This document shows positions 57,089-64,000 of a stretch of DNA of 64,000 nt, one piece after another. How positions within the stretch are numbered: the stretch's first letter is position 1; each line of letters opens with the position of its first letter. Made by a program: the position numbers and the translations under genes. The DNA comes from Pseudobutyrivibrio sp. MD2005 (GTDB lineage Bacteria; Bacillota; Clostridia; Lachnospirales; Lachnospiraceae): the NCBI RefSeq assembly GCF_000621865.1, contig NZ_KK211358.1, positions 62,001 to 126,000 of the forward strand. Reading direction: 5' to 3'. The notes beneath the pieces are model-generated. The model was not told the DNA's origin. It saw nothing but the letters and a program-made list of their open reading frames with translations, and did no database searches.

Positions 57089-57940
57089 CTATTGCTTTAC
57101 CTCTTTAGTATTTTTGTTTTCTTTAATTTGAAGATATTCGTATTTAGTCCATACTCCCGAGTAGATAATGTTTCTAAGAATATCTGCATTCTCCACGATT
57201 GGTAATCGTTCAAAGGATTTGGCACATTCTGCCATAAGAGATGTAAGATTTATTCTTACAAAAGTCTCGTATTCCTTTGGAGATTCGTTTTTCATATATG
57301 ATAATGGGTTGTAACGCCCGCGTTTTTCATCTTTTTTTAAATCTTCATATGCATCTAAAATGTATATGAACTTGCCCATGTGAAAGCCCATGCAATGAAG
57401 GGTCTTACCCCAGGAGTCCTCTTTCCAGTTTAGAAGAGTGCCGAGCATTTCGCCAGTGTAGCTGGATACTTTATCTATGTTTGTTTCACCATCTAGCTCA
57501 GAAGCGGTAAGGGAAGAAATATAGTTTTCAACCGCAGCAGCCTGTCTAGGATACTGAAGCTTTATCGCTTCGTATTTGCTCTTGATGGAATTGGCAGCAA
57601 GTTTTGCAATCTTTGAATTGTCATCCAAATAGTGGTCCATAAGACTGTGATAGGACAGCAATATATCCATATCTGCAGCATATTTTATGGCCTCACTGCG
57701 ATAAAAATCTCTTTGTCTAAAAGGATGAATGATACATCTATGTTTGTTACTGGTGATTTCAGGCTCATAAAGGCTCTGCAAGAGTATTGCCAAGAAACAT
57801 AAATCATAGTTCAAAAGTATCTGTCCTTTTAAACCTGCGACTTCACCTAGTGCATGACAAAGACCACAATAAAACTGTTGGTATTTAGTTTTGTCTGTTT
57901 CTGATAGCTGTCTTAAATCAGCGTTTATATATCCAAACAA
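57089..57940 (-). CDS. DUF5685 family protein
   Basis: A 283-residue, largely helical protein with conserved pieces FYCGLCHALG, DLCFLAILLQSLYEP and a later FHMGKFIYILDAYEDLKKD. The Cys and Asp pattern suggests metal or isoprenoid-like chemistry, but nothing is proven. TTG start at 57940, with AAAGGTGTAAG upstream lying in the end of the preceding gene. It is coupled to the J-domain gene, which starts right after its stop. Confidence 0.85.
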   Translation of the reverse strand: MFGYINADLRQLSETDKTKYQQFYCGLCHALGEVAGLKGQILLNYDLCFLAILLQSLYEPEITSNKHRCIIHPFRQRDFYRSEAIKYAADMDILLSYHSLMDHYLDDNSKIAKLAANSIKSKYEAIKLQYPRQAAAVENYISSLTASELDGETNIDKVSSYTGEMLGTLLNWKEDSWGKTLHCMGFHMGKFIYILDAYEDLKKDEKRGRYNPLSYMKNESPKEYETFVRINLTSLMAECAKSFERLPIVENADILRNIIYSGVWTKYEYLQIKENKNTKEVKQ

Positions 57941-57943
57941 GTC

Positions 57944-58381
57944 TTACACCTTTTTAATAAAAACTGTGTGACATTTACTACAGGTTACTTCGATTTTGCC
58001 GCGGCCTCTAGGGGCTCTAAGCTTTTGCTTACAGCTAGGACATTTGAAAATCTTGTAAATCTTCTGCTGCCTAAATTTATACTTAGTATCTGTAATAAAA
58101 TTTCTAAAATTGTATGTAAATCCGGAAAGCTTACTTCTGATACCGGCTGTCCTTTCCATGTATTTCTGGTTTTCGTAATAACGCTTTTGATAATTCTTCG
58201 AAAGCATTCTCCAAACAGAGTAGCCGACACATCCCATAGCAAGCAGATATATAATTAATGAATGAGTAATCATGGTGAGAATCATCAGTAGAAGGCCTGC
58301 TCTTGCAAAAGCTCTACCTAAATTATCTACTCCTGCACGGCCACTGAAAAATTTTGCCATACGATATCTGAAATCGTTCAT
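57944..58381 (-). CDS. Membrane protein with C-terminal zinc ribbon
   Basis: A 145-residue protein with two close hydrophobic helices (about 28-58), a basic segment, and a C-terminal zinc ribbon CPSCKQKLRAPRGRGKIEVT ending in CSKC. The ATG at 58381 has AGGAGG 5 nt upstream; a GTG at 58387 would be too close. It is the first gene of the operon with DUF5685 and the J-domain protein, consistent with a membrane-linked folding or assembly role (inference). Confidence 0.8.
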   Translation of the reverse strand: MNDFRYRMAKFFSGRAGVDNLGRAFARAGLLLMILTMITHSLIIYLLAMGCVGYSVWRMLSKNYQKRYYENQKYMERTAGIRSKLSGFTYNFRNFITDTKYKFRQQKIYKIFKCPSCKQKLRAPRGRGKIEVTCSKCHTVFIKKV

Positions 58382-58508
58382 AGGCACCTCCTAGAGTGTT
58401 TCGGAAAATCTATTTGCACTTTAACTTTAAAATATACATGCGTCAACAGTTTGAGGAGTTATTTAATAAATGTTTTAGATTTGATTAATAATACTTGAAA
58501 AAAGATGG

Positions 58509-58594
58509 TAGTTAGGGTAAACTAACTATAGTTTAAGTGGTTGCACTATAGTCAGAAGTGTGATAGTCTAGTTAGGTGAGTTGCGTACAATTGA
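58509..58594 (+). promoter_or_regulatory. DtxR-type box and promoter region
   Basis: TAGTTAG-GGTAAA-CTAACTA (58509-58528) is a perfect dyad close to DtxR/MntR boxes, and the half-site TAGTTAGG recurs at 58569-58576, 60 bp on. TACAAT at 58586-58591 could be the -10 box, lying in TTGCGTACAAT, the same string as the glutathione peroxidase operator half. Autoregulation by the following gene is likely. Confidence 0.6.
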
Positions 58595-58627
58595 TTAATT
58601 TCAACTCATCATTAGGAGGAGTACAAT

Positions 58628-59011
58628 TTGAGAACATTTGTTAATGAATCTGCAGAAAACTATTTAGAGACAATACTTATTCTTAGTAAGAAGCTACCAG
58701 TTGTTCGTTCTGTAGATGTTGCCAACGAATTAAATTTTAAAAAATCTTCAGTTAGTATTGCAATGAAGAATCTTCGTGAGAAGAATCAAATTACAGTTAC
58801 TGATGCTGGATATATATATCTTACTGATGAGGGCAAGGAAATCGCAGAGATGATTCTTGAACGTCATGAGTTCTTCACTGAAGTTCTTGTGAAGCTTGGT
58901 GTTGATGAGGAGATTGCTTCAGAGGATGCATGCAGAATTGAGCATGTCATCAGCAAGGAAAGCTTTAAGGCTATCAAAGAATATGCTGATAGCAAAATTC
59001 TAAACAAATAG
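58628..59011 (+). CDS. DtxR/MntR-family metal-dependent repressor
   Basis: A 127-residue regulator with N-terminal winged HTH (SVDVANELNFKKSSVSIAMK) and metal-binding dimerisation helices (about 70-127; LERHEFFTEVLVKLGV, DACRIEHVIS). It lacks the SH3-like third domain, as in MntR-type members. It senses iron or manganese (family knowledge). TTG start after TTAGGAGG. A dyad resembling its own box lies upstream, and a Fur-like gene follows. Confidence 0.92.
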   Translation: MRTFVNESAENYLETILILSKKLPVVRSVDVANELNFKKSSVSIAMKNLREKNQITVTDAGYIYLTDEGKEIAEMILERHEFFTEVLVKLGVDEEIASEDACRIEHVISKESFKAIKEYADSKILNK

Positions 59012-59025
59012 TTAGGCCTACAACT

Positions 59026-59052
59026 CCAGCCCATTTATAGGGCTGGGTTTTT
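59026..59052 (+). terminator. Intrinsic terminator
   Basis: A perfect 7-bp stem CCAGCCC/GGGCTGG with a 7-nt loop, followed by GTTTTT. Confidence 0.88.
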
Positions 59053-59079
59053 CATTAATGAAAGAGGATAGATATAGCA

Positions 59080-59544
59080 ATGGATGTAATGGGAAGTGAA
59101 CAAAGGGAAATAATCATACAGCAGCTCAGAGATTCAGGCTGTAGGATTACCAAACAGCGCCTCACCATTTTGGATATCATTCTTAACGGTGATCCATCAT
59201 GTGTTAAGGAAATATATCGAGAGGCTGTTAAAATAGATAAAAATATAGGTAGCGCCACGGTATATAGAATGGTTAACACTTTGGAGGAAATAGGTGTTAT
59301 TAATCGCAAGAACATGTATCAGGTGGATTGCAGCAACTGTGCTAAATTATGTGCTGATGCTGATTGCGAGGAGGGATGCCCGGGAGGAAGCTGCGTTGCT
59401 TGCGAAACAAATGTTGTCGTTACTCTGGATGATGATACGAAGCTTGTCATCGGAAGAGCAGAGCTTCAAAAGCTCTTGGAGGCTGGCTTGCACGCTACAG
59501 GAAAAGTGGACAAGTCGCACAAGATATCTAGACTTGCATATTAA
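59080..59544 (+). CDS. Fur-family regulator with a Cys-rich replacement domain
   Basis: A 154-residue protein. The winged HTH (about 10-80) is clearly Fur-like (CRITKQRLTILDIIL, GSATVYRMVNTLEEIGV). The usual His-rich metal site and long dimer domain are missing. Instead residues 84-108 hold seven Cys (C84, C87, C91, C96, C100, C105, C108), and a short helical tail follows. This could bind an iron-sulfur cluster or zinc. GAGGATAG precedes the ATG. The position next to a DtxR-type repressor suggests a metal-control pair. Confidence 0.85.
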   Translation: MDVMGSEQREIIIQQLRDSGCRITKQRLTILDIILNGDPSCVKEIYREAVKIDKNIGSATVYRMVNTLEEIGVINRKNMYQVDCSNCAKLCADADCEEGCPGGSCVACETNVVVTLDDDTKLVIGRAELQKLLEAGLHATGKVDKSHKISRLAY

Positions 59545-59560
59545 AAAGGTGTATTATTAA

Positions 59561-59596
59561 AGGGCTGTCGGTGGGTACTGGCAGCCCTATGTTTTA
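59561..59596 (+). terminator. Intrinsic terminator
   Basis: AGGGCTGTC (59561-59569) pairs with GGCAGCCCT (59580-59588), followed by ATGTTTT. Confidence 0.8.
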
Positions 59597-59617
59597 TATT
59601 AGAAGAGGAGATATACA

Positions 59618-61381
59618 ATGACTCAGTCACGTACACACAACTGTAATGAGCTTCGTCTTTCAGATGCTGGCAAGCAGGTTACTTTAGTTGGTTGGTTCGA
59701 AAACATTAGAAAGGTGTCTAAGAATCTTGGATTCGTCATCCTTCGTGATTTCTATGGCACTACACAGATAGTTATTGAGACAGAGGAGATGATGTCTGTT
59801 ATCGATTCTGTTAATAAGGAGTCTACAATCTCTGTCACTGGTGAGGTTCGTGAACGTTCTTCTAAGAACGCAGAGCTTCCAACTGGTGAGATTGAAGTTG
59901 TTCCTACATCAATTGAGGTTCTTGGAAAGTGTACTCACAACGAGCTTCCATTCGAGATTAATCGTTCAAAGGAAGCAGATGAGAACACTCGTCTTAAATA
60001 TCGTTATCTTGATCTTCGTAATCCAGACGTTAAGAGCAAGATTATCCTTCGTAGCAAAATCGTAGCAGAGCTTCGTGCTTCTATGATTGCTCACGATTTC
60101 ATGGAGATTACAACTCCAATCCTTACATGCTCATCACCTGAGGGCGCACGTGATTACCTTGTACCAGCACGTAATCACCCTGGTAAGTTCTATGCACTTC
60201 CACAGGCTCCACAGCAGTTTAAGCAGATTCTTATGGCATCTGGTTTCGATAGATATTTCCAGATTGCTCCATGTTTCCGTGATGAGGATGCCAGAGCAGA
60301 CCGTTCTCCAGGGGAGTTTTATCAGCTTGATATGGAGATGGCATTTGCTTCTCAGGAAGATATCTTCGCAGTAGTCGAGGATGTACTTCCACCAATCTTT
60401 GCAAAATACGGTGTTTACAATACAGCTTCTACAGCTCCATTCGTACGCATCCCATACCTTGAGTCTATGGATAAGTACGGAAGTGATAAGCCAGATCTTC
60501 GTATCGACCTTGTTCTTCAGGATGCTACAGATGTTATGGCTGATTGCGGTTTTGGTCCATTCGAGGGCAATGTTGTTAAGGCTATCGTTGTTGATAATCT
60601 TACAGCTACACGTAAGCAGATCGATGCTATGATCGCTGAGGTAGAAGTTGCCACAGCACAGAAGACATACTGGTTCAAGCTCGATGAGAACGGCGAAATC
60701 GTTGGTGGTATCGCTAAGTTCCTTCAGGAGAGAAAGCAGGCAGTTATCGATGCACTTTCACTTAAGCCAGGTGATTTCGTTGGTCTTGCAGCAGGTCCAC
60801 TTCTTGTTGCTCAGAAGACTGCTGGCGTATTTAGAAAGCTTCTTGGTGCAGCTGCAGAAGGCCACATGAAGAAGGATACATACGAGTTCTGCTGGATCGT
60901 TGATTTCCCAATGTACGAAATCGGCGAAGAGTCAGGCGAGCTTGAGTTCTGCCACAACCCATTCTCTATGCCACAGGGCGGTATGGATGCACTTAAGAAT
61001 CAGGAGCCACTTGATATCCTTGCATACCAGTACGACTTAGTATGTAACGGTGTTGAGCTTTCATCTGGTGCTATCAGAAACCACGATCCTGAAATCATGA
61101 TTGAGGCATTTAAGCTTGTCGGTCTTGGTGAGGATGATGTTAAGGCTAAGTTCCCAGCTATGTACAATGCATTCACATATGGTGCACCACCACACGGTGG
61201 TATCGCTCCTGGTGTAGACCGTATGATTATGCTTATCGCTGGTGAGGAATCAATCCGCGAGATTATTCCATTCCCAATGAATAAGAACGCACAGGATATT
61301 ATGATGGATGCTCCTGCTACTGTAGATCAGAAGCAGCTTGACGATGTTCACATCGCTATCGTAATGCCAAAAGAAGATTAA
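59618..61381 (+). CDS. aspS: Aspartyl-tRNA synthetase
   Basis: Charges tRNA-Asp (587 residues, bacterial type). The N-terminal OB-fold anticodon domain (about 1-105) has LVGWFENIRKVSKNLGFVIL. The class II catalytic core has motif 2 FRDEDARADRSPGEFYQLD and motif 3 GIAPGVDRMIMLIAG. The bacterial GAD insertion lies at about 290-410. AGAAGAGGAG precedes the ATG. Highly biased codons are as expected for this gene. Confidence 0.97.
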   Translation: MTQSRTHNCNELRLSDAGKQVTLVGWFENIRKVSKNLGFVILRDFYGTTQIVIETEEMMSVIDSVNKESTISVTGEVRERSSKNAELPTGEIEVVPTSIEVLGKCTHNELPFEINRSKEADENTRLKYRYLDLRNPDVKSKIILRSKIVAELRASMIAHDFMEITTPILTCSSPEGARDYLVPARNHPGKFYALPQAPQQFKQILMASGFDRYFQIAPCFRDEDARADRSPGEFYQLDMEMAFASQEDIFAVVEDVLPPIFAKYGVYNTASTAPFVRIPYLESMDKYGSDKPDLRIDLVLQDATDVMADCGFGPFEGNVVKAIVVDNLTATRKQIDAMIAEVEVATAQKTYWFKLDENGEIVGGIAKFLQERKQAVIDALSLKPGDFVGLAAGPLLVAQKTAGVFRKLLGAAAEGHMKKDTYEFCWIVDFPMYEIGEESGELEFCHNPFSMPQGGMDALKNQEPLDILAYQYDLVCNGVELSSGAIRNHDPEIMIEAFKLVGLGEDDVKAKFPAMYNAFTYGAPPHGGIAPGVDRMIMLIAGEESIREIIPFPMNKNAQDIMMDAPATVDQKQLDDVHIAIVMPKED

Positions 61382-61398
61382 TAGGGATTTTTAATGTT

Positions 61399-62445
61399 AT
61401 GGGAGTATTAGGGGGAAATAAAAAGTTTAAAAGCAACAGTGCGCTTGCCATTGCGGCAGGTTGCGCTGTTGCTTTTATGTTTATTGCTACAATTATCAGC
61501 ATTGTTTTGTACAAGCAACGTATGGAAGAAGCCGTAGGTCTTATGGCTGAGGCAAAGTACAATCAATACGATTCTTATGTTGTCATGATATCTTCAGATG
61601 ACAATTCTGATTTTTGGCAGCAGGTGTATAGTTCTGCAAAAGAAGCTTTTGCTGACAAAAATATCTATTTAGATATGATTTCCAATAGCGTGGATGAAAG
61701 CTTTGAGAAATCAGATCTTATCGAAATGGCTATCGAGGCAGAATGCGATGCTATTTTGGTGGAAGGCGATGATAGTCCTGAAACTGAAGCAGCCCTTTCG
61801 GATGCGAGAAAAAAAGGCATTGATGTATTTGCAATAGGCAATGATGTGGTTAGTGAATATAGAGTTAGTTACATAGGTACTAATAGCTATTCCATAGCTA
61901 GTTTATATGCCAATTCACTTGTAAATAGTATGAGTAGACAAAAAAAGGTAATGGTGCTGGGCGGTACATCTGGAAGCGAGGCTTCAGCCTATGGATTTGT
62001 CAATAATTTGCAGACATCTTTAGGCGATGTAGAGCTTCCAAATGGCCCATTAACTTTCGATGTAAGAACAGTGGATAGCACTAATCCATATGCTACAGAA
62101 GAATATGTTCAAAAGCTGTTTAAGGAAAATGATTTGGCGCCAGTTGTCATTTGCCTTGATGAAGATTCAACTGCATCCTTCTATCAAGCTATGATTGATT
62201 ACAATAAAGTTGGTTCAATTTTGCTTTTTGGAAGTAACAAATCATCTACCATTTTAACAGGGATTAAGCAAGGAGTTATTGCGAGCACTGTCTTTGTTGA
62301 TGCTGCTAGCATTGGTGAAGCTGCAGCAAATGCCTATATTGAATATCGCGATACTGGATATGTATCAGATTACATCAGCGTTGATGCAAAGATAATAGAT
62401 GGCGAGAATATAGGTGATGAGCTTCAGGAGGTGGAGAATGAGTAG
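61399..62445 (+). CDS. Membrane-anchored sugar-binding protein (type 1 periplasmic fold)
   Basis: A 348-residue protein with one N-terminal membrane helix (about 17-42) and no lipobox. An RbsB-like domain follows (about 58-335; YVVMISSDDNSDFWQQV, AECDAILVEG, VMVLGGTSGSEASAYG). The anchored form, and its place before a YesM-type kinase and regulator without a permease, indicate a ligand sensor rather than a transport component. It overlaps the kinase gene by 8 nt. The likely ligand is a sugar. Confidence 0.9.
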   Translation: MGVLGGNKKFKSNSALAIAAGCAVAFMFIATIISIVLYKQRMEEAVGLMAEAKYNQYDSYVVMISSDDNSDFWQQVYSSAKEAFADKNIYLDMISNSVDESFEKSDLIEMAIEAECDAILVEGDDSPETEAALSDARKKGIDVFAIGNDVVSEYRVSYIGTNSYSIASLYANSLVNSMSRQKKVMVLGGTSGSEASAYGFVNNLQTSLGDVELPNGPLTFDVRTVDSTNPYATEEYVQKLFKENDLAPVVICLDEDSTASFYQAMIDYNKVGSILLFGSNKSSTILTGIKQGVIASTVFVDAASIGEAAANAYIEYRDTGYVSDYISVDAKIIDGENIGDELQEVENE

Positions 62446-63916
62446 AGAGAGACTTAGATCCATTCCTCTGAGAAAAAAGATGATTATGGCATTTTGTTTG
62501 CCAACAATTCTTTTGTTTTTGGTTAATATGATGCTTTATTTCGGAACAGCTCAGGTACTAGAATCATTAAACGCAGTTTATGCAAGTAACAATTCACTTA
62601 ATCAGCTTAGCGGTGGACTCGATAGTTTGCAGAGCGCTACAGAGGGCTATCTTAATACCAAAACCAGTGATGCGTTAGAGCAATACTACATTTGTGCTCA
62701 GAACTATAGCGATTTGTTGGCATCAATAGAAGATAACAAAGATGACAACGAGAATCGTGTAATGGAACGCAATATAAAGCGTATGTCAGAAAACTATCTA
62801 GAGCTTACCAATCAGGCAGTGGAGAGTAAGCGTGGTGGTAATGTTGAAAAGTATAAGAGCATTTATGAGGAGGTTGCTAGAACCTATCGTTATATAGACG
62901 CTACTATTACAAGCCTAAACAACAAGCAATTTATAAGCAATTCCAGGTCATACGGATCTATGATGTCGGCTTTGCAGACAATAGAGCAATTAAATATAGT
63001 TACTCTCATTATTATCGGTCTTGCCAACTTGTCCTTCGTTGTACTTATTGCATCAACAATCGCTAAGCCTTTGGTAGAGCTTGCTTCTACAGCTAACAGT
63101 GTTTCAAAGGGAGACTTTGATGTTACATTGCCTCAAGTTAGAAGTAACGACGAGGTAGGTGTAGTTACGATGGCATTCAATAAGATGGTGTTATCAATCA
63201 AGGACTATATCAAACGTCTTACCGAATCCATGGAGGCTACCAGAAAGCTCAGAGAAAATGAGCTTATAATGGAAAATCATATTAAGGATGCTGAGCTTAG
63301 ATATCTTCAATCTCAGATTAATCCCCATTTCCTATTCAACACCTTAAACGCAGGTGCCCAGCTTGCGATGATGGAGGGGGCAGACCGTACCAGCAATTAT
63401 ATTCAAAAGGTGGCAGATTTCTTTAGGTACAACATAAAAAAGAACAAGGATGTTGTTACTTTGAAAGAAGAAATTGAATTAGTAGATATTTACATTTATA
63501 TTTTAAATGTAAGGTTTGCCGGAGAAATACAGTTTACAAAAGAGATAGATACAGAACTTTTATCAGTGCAGATACCTAGCATGATTTTGCAGCCAATTGT
63601 AGAAAACAGTATTAATTATGGTCTTAGAAATATAGATTGGACCAAGAAAATTAAGCTATCTGTATATGAGCTGGGAGATTATATCTGTGTTAGCATAAAG
63701 GATAACGGCGTGGGAATGAGCCAAGATAAGATAGAAAAGCTTCTTAGCGGAGAGTATCAAAGTGATCCGAAAAAAGCTTCATCTAATGGAGTTGGCTTGA
63801 ATAACTGTATTGAGAGATTGAATATTTTCTATGAGCGAGATGAAGTGTTAGATATCATTTCTGACGGAGAAAATAAAGGTACGGAGACAATTCTGTATCT
63901 GCCAAAAGGGGTATAA
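62438..63916 (+). CDS. Sensor histidine kinase, YesM/LytS type
   Basis: A 492-residue membrane kinase: helix (about 15-40), extracellular helical sensor (about 45-185), second helix (about 188-212) and HAMP. The phosphoacceptor is H297 in NPHFLFNTLNAGAQ. The ATPase domain has ILQPIVENSINYG, DNGVGMS and SNGVGLNN. The start at 62438 is set by AGGAGGTGG. Same architecture as the kinase at 2.6 kb. Coupled to the binding protein upstream; the regulator follows after 2 nt. Confidence 0.94.
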   Translation: MSRERLRSIPLRKKMIMAFCLPTILLFLVNMMLYFGTAQVLESLNAVYASNNSLNQLSGGLDSLQSATEGYLNTKTSDALEQYYICAQNYSDLLASIEDNKDDNENRVMERNIKRMSENYLELTNQAVESKRGGNVEKYKSIYEEVARTYRYIDATITSLNNKQFISNSRSYGSMMSALQTIEQLNIVTLIIIGLANLSFVVLIASTIAKPLVELASTANSVSKGDFDVTLPQVRSNDEVGVVTMAFNKMVLSIKDYIKRLTESMEATRKLRENELIMENHIKDAELRYLQSQINPHFLFNTLNAGAQLAMMEGADRTSNYIQKVADFFRYNIKKNKDVVTLKEEIELVDIYIYILNVRFAGEIQFTKEIDTELLSVQIPSMILQPIVENSINYGLRNIDWTKKIKLSVYELGDYICVSIKDNGVGMSQDKIEKLLSGEYQSDPKKASSNGVGLNNCIERLNIFYERDEVLDIISDGENKGTETILYLPKGV

Positions 63917-63918
63917 TA

Positions 63919-64000
63919 ATGTACAAGATAATGCTAGCTGATGACGAGGGAATCGTTATCGACTCACTTAAATTTATAATAGAAAAAGAATTTGGAAGCC
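63919..64000 (+). CDS. Response regulator, start only (cut by window end)
   Basis: The first 27 codons (YKIMLADDEGIVIDSLKFII) match the start of a CheY-like receiver with its acidic pair D8/D9. Placed 2 nt after the kinase stop, it is presumably the YesN-type partner, but the DNA-binding domain lies outside the window. Confidence 0.85.
   Translation, partial: MYKIMLADDEGIVIDSLKFIIEKEFGS

Overview
The window looks like a chromosomal segment of a low-GC anaerobic Firmicute of the family Lachnospiraceae. Gene content and style (GH31, SBP/kinase/AraC-regulator trios, DUF5685/J-domain set, AIM24, YitT) suggest the Butyrivibrio-Pseudobutyrivibrio group. This is judged from protein families only; no rRNA gene is present to settle it. 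Most genes are on the + strand.

Layout. 1-11.6 kb: the end of a GH31 alpha-glucosidase, a lipoprotein/sensor kinase/AraC-type regulator operon, an unknown lipoprotein on the - strand, and an ABC importer (binding protein, fused permease, ATPase with a long insertion) that the regulator probably controls. 12.2-16.1 kb: XRE regulator, cation efflux protein, phosphoglucomutase, glutathione peroxidase. 16.1-17.4 kb: a P-loop ATPase behind helically phased direct repeats. 17.5-26.0 kb: glycogen debranching enzyme, CydDC-like ABC pair, lipoprotein, small alarmone synthetase and an OmpR/HK pair. 26.6-28.3 kb: DMT transporter and AIM24 protein.

28.4-45.9 kb is an accessory island of short, unrelated gene cassettes: oxidoreductases, AAC(3), TauE, RhuM-Fic, a truncated HigB with HigA, an RNA ligase/phosphoesterase cassette with a tRNA-like gene, LysR/flavodoxin, SUKH, YoaP and AbiF with an abiF-like ncRNA. 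It carries gene stubs, repeated intergenic modules and two four-hairpin arrays. 45.9-55.7 kb returns to housekeeping genes (YchF, PepT, YitT, Udk), a CooC/activase/ACS-like metallocentre group and two acyltransferases. 56.4-58.4 kb is a - strand J-domain/DUF5685/zinc-ribbon operon. 58.6-64.0 kb holds a DtxR-type repressor, a Cys-rich Fur-like protein, AspS, and a second binding-protein/kinase/regulator trio cut by the window end.

The most unusual content is non-coding. Three roughly 600-bp imperfect palindromes (11553-12150, 26001-26642, 55742-56350) share a core and a three-way apical junction with compensatory base changes. Each abuts or overlaps the stop codon of the upstream gene, and their outermost 60-85 bp are locus-specific yet inverted-repeated. 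Two further arrays each hold four hairpins spaced 72-73 or exactly 75 bp apart. I cannot match either class to a described family.
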